Of a DNA stretch of 64,000 nucleotides, positions 58,756 to 64,000 are shown one piece after another. Every line of letters starts with the position of its first letter. Positions within the stretch are counted from its first letter, which is position 1. This stretch comes from Gentiana macrophylla (Eukaryota; Streptophyta; Magnoliopsida; Gentianales; Gentianaceae), in assembly GCA_026214975.1 (NCBI GenBank), contig CM047805.1, positions 112,897,845 through 112,961,844 on the forward strand, given 5' to 3'. Below the pieces are notes generated by a model, which saw only the letters and a list, made by a program, of their open reading frames with translations, did not search any database and was not told the origin of the DNA. Both the position numbers and the translations under genes were made by a program.

Positions 58756-60843
58756 TGGATAACAACCCGGTATGCTAGAACAATGTTGATTTGTTCTTTA
58801 GATCATTTTGATGAGTATAAGCGTCGTATGCGAGGCTTATCATTTGCAACACATGATGAAATGATGGATGTCTTTGGTGATGGACCACTTGGAAATCATA
58901 AAAGCCATAAGCGTGGATAATGAAACTCAAGTACATTCCAAAGCTAAAAAGAGAATGGACTGCTAAAGATAGAAAAAGAGCAAACCTCAGCAATATTGCT
59001 ATTGATATCATATACAGAACCTTGGATATCAATATGTACATGAAAGTGAAAGATTGCAAGACTGCAAAAGAACTTTGGGTTAAGTTGCAGTTAATCTGTG
59101 AAGGCACTGATGCTATCAAGAAGAATAAGATCAGTGTGGCAAAGAAGAAGTTTCAGGAGTTCAAAATGAAACCAAATGAAACTATTGAACAACTGGAGTC
59201 AAGATTCCATGCAATCATGGATGAGCTCACTTTACTGAGTGTGAAGTACTCACAGGAAGAAATCAATTCAAAAATCTTGGAAGCATTACCTGCAAAAGAA
59301 GTTTGGGAGATGAAGGTGACTGCCATAGAAGAAATGAGGAGTTTGCATGAAGAAGACACCTTCAAATTATTTTCAGACCTCAAGGCATATGAATTCAGTA
59401 AGAAACTTGTACCTGAGACAGAAAAAGAAGAACCAAAAACTACTGCATTGGCTGCTACACATCAAGAAGAAACATCAGCAGCCTAAGATGATCTACTAGA
59501 TGAGATGCAAGAGCAAATTGCCCTACTGAGCAAGAAAATCATAATGATGAAAACAGGAAAGGGTTCTCCAAGGAATTTCACGAAGAAATTTAGTGAAAAG
59601 AAGAAGGAAGAATCCAAGAAAGATAATGATTATTTGCGCTATCATTGCAAGAAACCAGAACACTTCAAACCTGATTATCTTTGATTCAACTGCAAGAAAC
59701 CTGGACATTTTAGACCTGATTGTCCAGACCTACTGAAGAGCAAGAGCCAACAAAAGAGAACTGGCTAGAAGGCTATGGTTGTTGAAGATGAATCAGGATA
59801 TGAAGTAGAATCAGAAAAGGGAAATGAATCTGATGATACTGCACTTGTTGATGATATGGATGATTATGCTTTATTGGAAAATATGGATGAAACAGAGGAG
59901 GTATACAATTCTATATCTATTAACGCTCCTGCTGAAAGTGATTGTGAATCAACATGTGGTTCAAATCCTAAAAATTCTGACAATGAAGAAACTTTGGATG
60001 CCATCGTTAATCAACTGAGGATAATACAATCTGGTTATGAGATTGTTAAAATTTGAAAAGAAGCTCTTCAATCAGAAGTCGAAAGATTAAAAGCTGGATT
60101 AAGAGTTCTCAAGGGAAAAGAAAAAGAAGTTGGACAGAATCAACATAAGTCTGCTGTACATTCAGTAGCTGCTGAATCTGCTGAACAATCTAGTTCCTCC
60201 ACTGCAATCAAATCTGGAAAGCCTTATGGTGATAGTTTAGGGCTTGGATTTGGAACTCAACAATCCAACAAGAGTGGATCCAGTAAGGTTACTGAACCTA
60301 GTACCAGAATTGGTCCTAAGTTTGTGCCTGCACAAGATCCAACTCCCAAAAGGGTTGTTGAGGTAGTAAAGCCTACTGAGAAAGCTTCAAGGAAGCAAAA
60401 TCAGAAGTCAAAAAGGTCAACATCACCTAACAAAAAGAACAAATCTAAAGGTAGGGCTGTTGTACCTTCTAGACCTGCTGATAGCAAACCTGCTACCAAG
60501 TCTCTTTGGACCGAGAAAGAATAAAAATCAGAAATATTCCAAGGATAAGAATCCTAAACCTAAAAATGTCAATCATTCTAGGGATACTTATCTTAGGGGG
60601 AAAGGTAGACTGTTCCCTACTGACAATGATTGGAAAAGTCCTACCCCCATTGCTAGAAACAACAGATATAACCATACTGCTAGGGTAAAACCTCAGCAAT
60701 GGAATCAGCAGAGGACTCAACAGAGGACTTATATAAGACCTCAACAGAGACCTCAGCAGACTCCATATTACAAGATTGTTTCTAACAGACAGCAAACCTA
60801 TGGTTATCCTAGTGCTTCTAACAAAAGAAATCACTCCAAATAG
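58756..60843 (+). pseudogene. Copia-2 gag, broken
   Basis: Starts ATGGATAACAACCC at 58756 (MDNNPV, stop two codons on). The main open part 58920-59486 (188 residues) has the copia gag core: TAKELWVKLQLICEGTDAIK, FKMKPNETIEQLESRFHAI, ILEALPAKEVWEMKVTAIE. A double zinc-knuckle region follows (59640-59730), then acidic 59775-60056 (ESDDTALVDDMDD), a coiled-coil-like piece, a basic Lys/Ser-rich piece (60324-60524) and a Gln/Arg-rich end (60460-60843, QQRTQQRTYIRPQQRPQQ). The gag-protease junction GPKQFWVPK is at about 61010. Stops and frameshifts separate the parts. Confidence 0.88.
59640..59730 (+). other. Tandemly repeated zinc knuckle, both copies damaged
   Basis: Two adjacent repeats read H-C-KKPE-H-FKPD-Y and then stop-FN-C-KKPG-H-FRPD-C. 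The second is a CCHC knuckle whose first Cys codon has become TGA. The first has lost both outer Cys (Tyr in their place). Confidence 0.8.
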
Positions 60844-61044
60844 CACTATATACCAAAAGGCCAGAAAGCATATGTGAATCCTACACAACCAAATGTTAAA
60901 CCTTATGGATGTGTGGAATACATGTATGAACAAAAGTATGATACATTTCAAAGAAGACCTTATGGAAATTTGCCAAGGGTCATGCTTGCCACTGACCACT
61001 ATGGGCCCAAACAATTTTGGGTACCTAAAATGCATTAGCTTTGT

Positions 61045-61437
61045 TTTGTAGGGTGTGCATTACTTTTGTGGTGGATGTTCGGACATATGACAAAGAATAA
61101 ACACTGTTTGTCAAAATTTGTGGCAAATGATGGTCCAAGAGTGAATTTTGGCAACAAGAACACACCAGGATACACAAGAGGATATAGCACACATGTGAGA
61201 AATGGATTAACAACCAGGAATGTTTCATATGTGGAAGGACTGGACTACAACCTACTGAGCACTAGAAAATTTTGTGACATGGGTTACAAGGTGACTTTTG
61301 ACAAAAACAACTGTATTGTCATCAGTGAAAGAGGTGATCAAGTTGTGTTGGCTGGAAGAAGGCAACAAAACATGTATATTGTGGATTGGTCCACTGCTGT
61401 TCCAGAAACATGCCTGATTGTGCATACCAAGTCATAA
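61045..61437 (+). pseudogene. Copia-2 protease and pre-integrase region
   Basis: GGCS-GHMTKNKHCL follows a damaged active site: the D-S-G of copia-1 is not readable here (CGGCS in one frame). The open part 61066-61437 continues FVANDGPRVNFGNKN, NVSYVEGLDYNLLSTRKFCDMGYKV, and ends QNMYIVDWSTAVPETCLIV. It matches the copia-1 region 48900-49250. A plus-strand stop at 61435 precedes the integrase. Confidence 0.85.
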
Positions 61438-62330
61438 CTTAATTGGCTATGGCATAAGAAGTTGAATCGTCTAAACTTTGATGATATCAATCAGTTGGTG
61501 AAGAAGAAACTGGTGATTGGTTTACCTGAGATCACATTCAAGAAGGATGCTATATGTGATGCCTGCCAGCAAGGTAAACAAAAAAAAAATCAAGCTTCAA
61601 GTCAAAGACTAAACAATCAACAAAAGGAGTTTTGGAGCTGATGCACATGGATCTTTTTGGGCCAGTAACACGAACAAGTATAGCAGGAAAGAAGTACACC
61701 TTAGTGGTTGTGGATGATTATTCAAGATACACTTGGGTAATATTCATGAACAAGAAAAGTGAAACACTTCAAAAGATGCCTGAACTTTTTAAGAGATTGC
61801 AAAATGAGAAAATTTTTGTGATGAGTGAAGATCGGATCGGATAAAGTCTTGAATTTCTCAACAATGTTATAAGAGAATATTGTGAGCAGAATAGTGTACT
61901 ACATCAACTTCTTCTTCTTTGGTACACCTCGACAAAATGGGGGTTTACGAGAGAAAAGCAGGACTTTGAAAGAAGTAAGCGAACTATGATTTATGAAGCT
62001 TTATTACCGAAAGATATTGAAATTTGAAGTAGTTAATACAGCATGCTATACACAAAATAGAACCTCAGTGAACAAGAAGCTGACACCTTATGAAATTTGG
62101 AATGGAAGAAAACCTAATATATCTTACTTTCATCCATTTGGAAACAAATGTTTTATCTTAAATCATAAGGAGCAATTGAAGACCTTCCAACCTAAATAAG
62201 ATGAAGGAATCTTCTTGGGATATTATTACATCACCAAGGCATTGGGGGTAATAAACAAAGGACAACTGAAACATGAAGAAACAATACATGTTGTATTTGA
62301 TGAACCTAAGTTCTTTGGTATGGAAGATGA
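61438..62330 (+). pseudogene. Copia-2 integrase, broken
   Basis: Zinc-binding part LWHKKLNRLNFDDINQL (the second His position reads Arg) and ICDACQQGK, then an A-run near 61580 with a frameshift. The core is in 61632-61844: MELMHMDLFGPVTRTSIAGK and YTLVVVDDYSRYTWVIFMNK. The second Asp region is scrambled (MSEDRIG, then stop) and the Glu region is unrecognisable. 61993-62199 holds NTACYTQNRTSVNKKLTPYE and IWNGRKPNISYFHPFG; FLGYY follows. It is inactive. Confidence 0.87.
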
Positions 62331-62730
62331 AGGTTGAGAACTGCTTGAGGATCAACAAACCACCGATCCGAGAATGTGTTGATGTTTTGGAAAGATTTAT
62401 TGACTTAAAGGTTTCGACTCACGCCCTCTCTTTGAACCCCCGCTAGTAACACTCTCGATGCAACAAGCGAAGCAGTTCAAGGATCTGCTGAGCCCCTATT
62501 GAAGAAGCAATGAGACCTCATCAAGATGATGTTCACGAAAATCAATCTAACCAAAATCCACAATGGTTAAGGGATCACCTGTTGAGCAAGTTATTGTGAA
62601 TATACGATGAGGTGTGAGGACTAGAAGACAATTGGAAGCAATGTTTACTTGTTTTCTATCTGAAATAGAACCTAAAGTTGTTGAGGAATCAATATTAGAT
62701 CCAGATTGGATAATTGCTATGCAAGAATAA
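62331..62730 (+). other. Integrase-RT linker of copia-2, decayed
   Basis: No open frame survives. The end contains readable RT lead-in codons (EPKVVEESILDPDWIIAMQE) in frame with the RT but separated from it by one stop. Confidence 0.6.
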
Positions 62731-63300
62731 TTGAATGAATTTGAAAGAAATCAAGTTTGGACACTAGTGGAAAGGCCTAATCATGCAAACATTATTGGAA
62801 CAAAATGGGTATACAGAAACAAATTGGATGAATCTGGTACCATTGTGAGGAATAAGGCCAGACTAGTAGCAAAAGGCTATTCTCAATCAGAAGGAATAGA
62901 TTTTGATGAAACATATGCCCCTGTTGCAAGATTGGAAGCTATAAGATTATTCTTGGCATATGCTGCCTATAAGAACTTCAAAGTATATCAGATGGATGTC
63001 AAAAGTGCATTTTTGAATGGCATTCTAGAAGAGGAGGTCTATGTTCAGCAACCTCCTGGTTTTGAAGTTAAAGATCAAGAAGATAAAGTGTATAGACTCA
63101 ATAAAGCACTTTATGGTTTGAAACAAGCACCAAGAGCATGGTATGAGACCTTGTCTCAATTCTTGGTGGACAATGGTTTTACCAAAGGTACCATTGACAA
63201 GACTCTTTTCAGAATCTGTGAAGGATATAGCACCCTGCTAGTACAAATTTATGTTGATGACATAATATTTGGTTCTGAAAATGAATGGCATAATATTTGA
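62731..63300 (+). pseudogene. Copia-2 reverse transcriptase, first copy
   Basis: 189 residues: [55 protein letters not shown] with catalytic D89, [17 protein letters not shown], and YVDD at residues 174-177 ([12 protein letters not shown]). All three catalytic aspartates are present, so this core is the best-preserved pol domain in the window. It stops at 63300, after 63239-63313, where a duplicated RT segment begins; the rest of RT and RNase H are missing. Confidence 0.93.
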
Positions 63301-63313
63301 ATGGCAGATATTT

Positions 63314-63579
63314 GAACTTCAAAGTATATCAGATGGATGTGAAAAGTGCATTTTTGAATGGCATTCTAGAAGATGAGGTCTATGTTCAGCAACCTCCTAG
63401 TTTTGAAGTTAAAGATCAAGAATATAAAGTGTATAGACTCAATAAAGCACTTTATGGTTTGAAACAAGCACCAAGCGCAAGGTATGAGACCCTGTCTCAA
63501 TTCTTGGTGGACAATGGTTTTACCAAAGGTACCATTGACAAGACTCTTTTCAGAATCAGTGAAGGAGACAACACCCTGC
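63314..63579 (+). pseudogene. Duplicated RT segment
   Basis: 266 bp nearly identical (about 12 differences, roughly 95%) to 62973-63238, offset by 341 bp. It repeats from [15 protein letters not shown] to TLFRISEG and ends before YVDD. A 103-residue frame (63297-63608) runs through it. It cannot encode a polymerase on its own. Confidence 0.93.
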
Positions 63580-64000
63580 AGAGAAATCGCAATTGGAGAG
63601 TTGTATGAATCCTCTGTGAATATGTCTGTATATAAAGTAGAGAGTAGTGGGTAGAAAACTGTCAGACACGTACTGTAGCATTAACAACGATTAAATTTTG
63701 AGTGAATGTCACCATGCCACGTGTCCCATGATCGACCCATAAGTTGTAACCCTTCGATCGTGTAAATGCGGTTATAAAGATAAAATAAATATCCCGCTAT
63801 TTTTCTTTTTGACTTTAGTAAAGTTTGACTGTAACGTATCCTTCAGCAGCCTTGTCATCAGTAGAGTTGGTTCAGCAGCCTGCTGATAAAGATGCCTCAG
63901 TAGCCTACTGATAGAGTTACTCTGCTGATCTTCAATTCTTCTTGTTTTGTCCAACTGATAATACAAGATGAAGTTTAATACCAATGACTGATCTATCAAG
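63580..64000 (+). other. Non-coding stretch after RT, possibly the ORF3 leader of copia-2
   Basis: Contains AGAAAACTGTC and CCACGTGTC (63717-63725), loosely like the leader before ORF3 in the array (29100-29160, minus strand). 63840-63940 has imperfect repeats of CAGCAGCCTGCTGAT. The minus-strand frame 63772-63999 has no recognisable motif. If the parallel holds, an ORF3 would start beyond 64000. Confidence 0.4.

Noticed and set aside
60493..61035. 180-residue minus-strand frame
   Set aside because: Antisense to copia-2 gag and junction, which have clear sense motifs; the composition is of antisense type.

Overview
This window looks like intergenic heterochromatin of a flowering plant. It is AT-rich and built almost entirely of nested, decayed transposable elements. 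No host gene, rRNA or true tRNA gene was recognised. The plant assignment rests on three things: an Athila/Tat-type Ty3 element with a tRNA-Asp primer site, several Ty1/copia lineages with initiator-Met-type primer sites, and a degenerate CCCTAAA telomere-like block. The species cannot be named from the sequence.

Layout. 1-7.6 kb: a minus-strand Ty3/gypsy element (integrase, RNase H, reverse transcriptase, protease, gag, leader, PBS, LTR), frameshifted throughout and cut by the window edge. 7.6-13.3 kb: a decayed minus-strand copia element (LTR A, leader, pol traces) carrying a SINE with a perfect 16-bp target duplication and a small repeat-rich insertion. 13.6-14.4 kb: a foldback structure around a telomere-like core. 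15.9-16.3 kb: a copia RNase H fragment. 17.5-18.8 kb: a non-autonomous CACTA transposon. 19.3-21.4 kb: Helitron-like and G-rich repetitive sequence. 21.4-37.5 kb: a probable gypsy LTR split by a three-LTR, two-unit tandem array of a pol-less copia-related retroelement. 37.5-43.2 kb: another copia remnant, a truncated LTR and a second relative of LTR A. 43.6-64 kb: a stack of related copia elements. The layers are copia-1 pol, interrupted by a pol-less minus-strand element (itself carrying a solo LTR), interrupted in turn by a plus-strand copia (copia-2) that runs off the right edge.

Most notable is a family of large, pol-less LTR elements that keep LTRs, PBS, polypurine tract, a gag-C-terminal-like coiled coil and a separate ORF in the env-like position ('ORF3' here). 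The ORF3-type coding region is seen in four places: two tandem units, one divergent minus-strand element and one plus-strand 3' remnant. Their LTRs, on both strands, share a hairpin-like block in the R/U5 region with the nearby pol-bearing copia-2, which fits a helper/parasite relationship (inference). Nearly all coding regions are broken, so present-day activity is unlikely for most copies.
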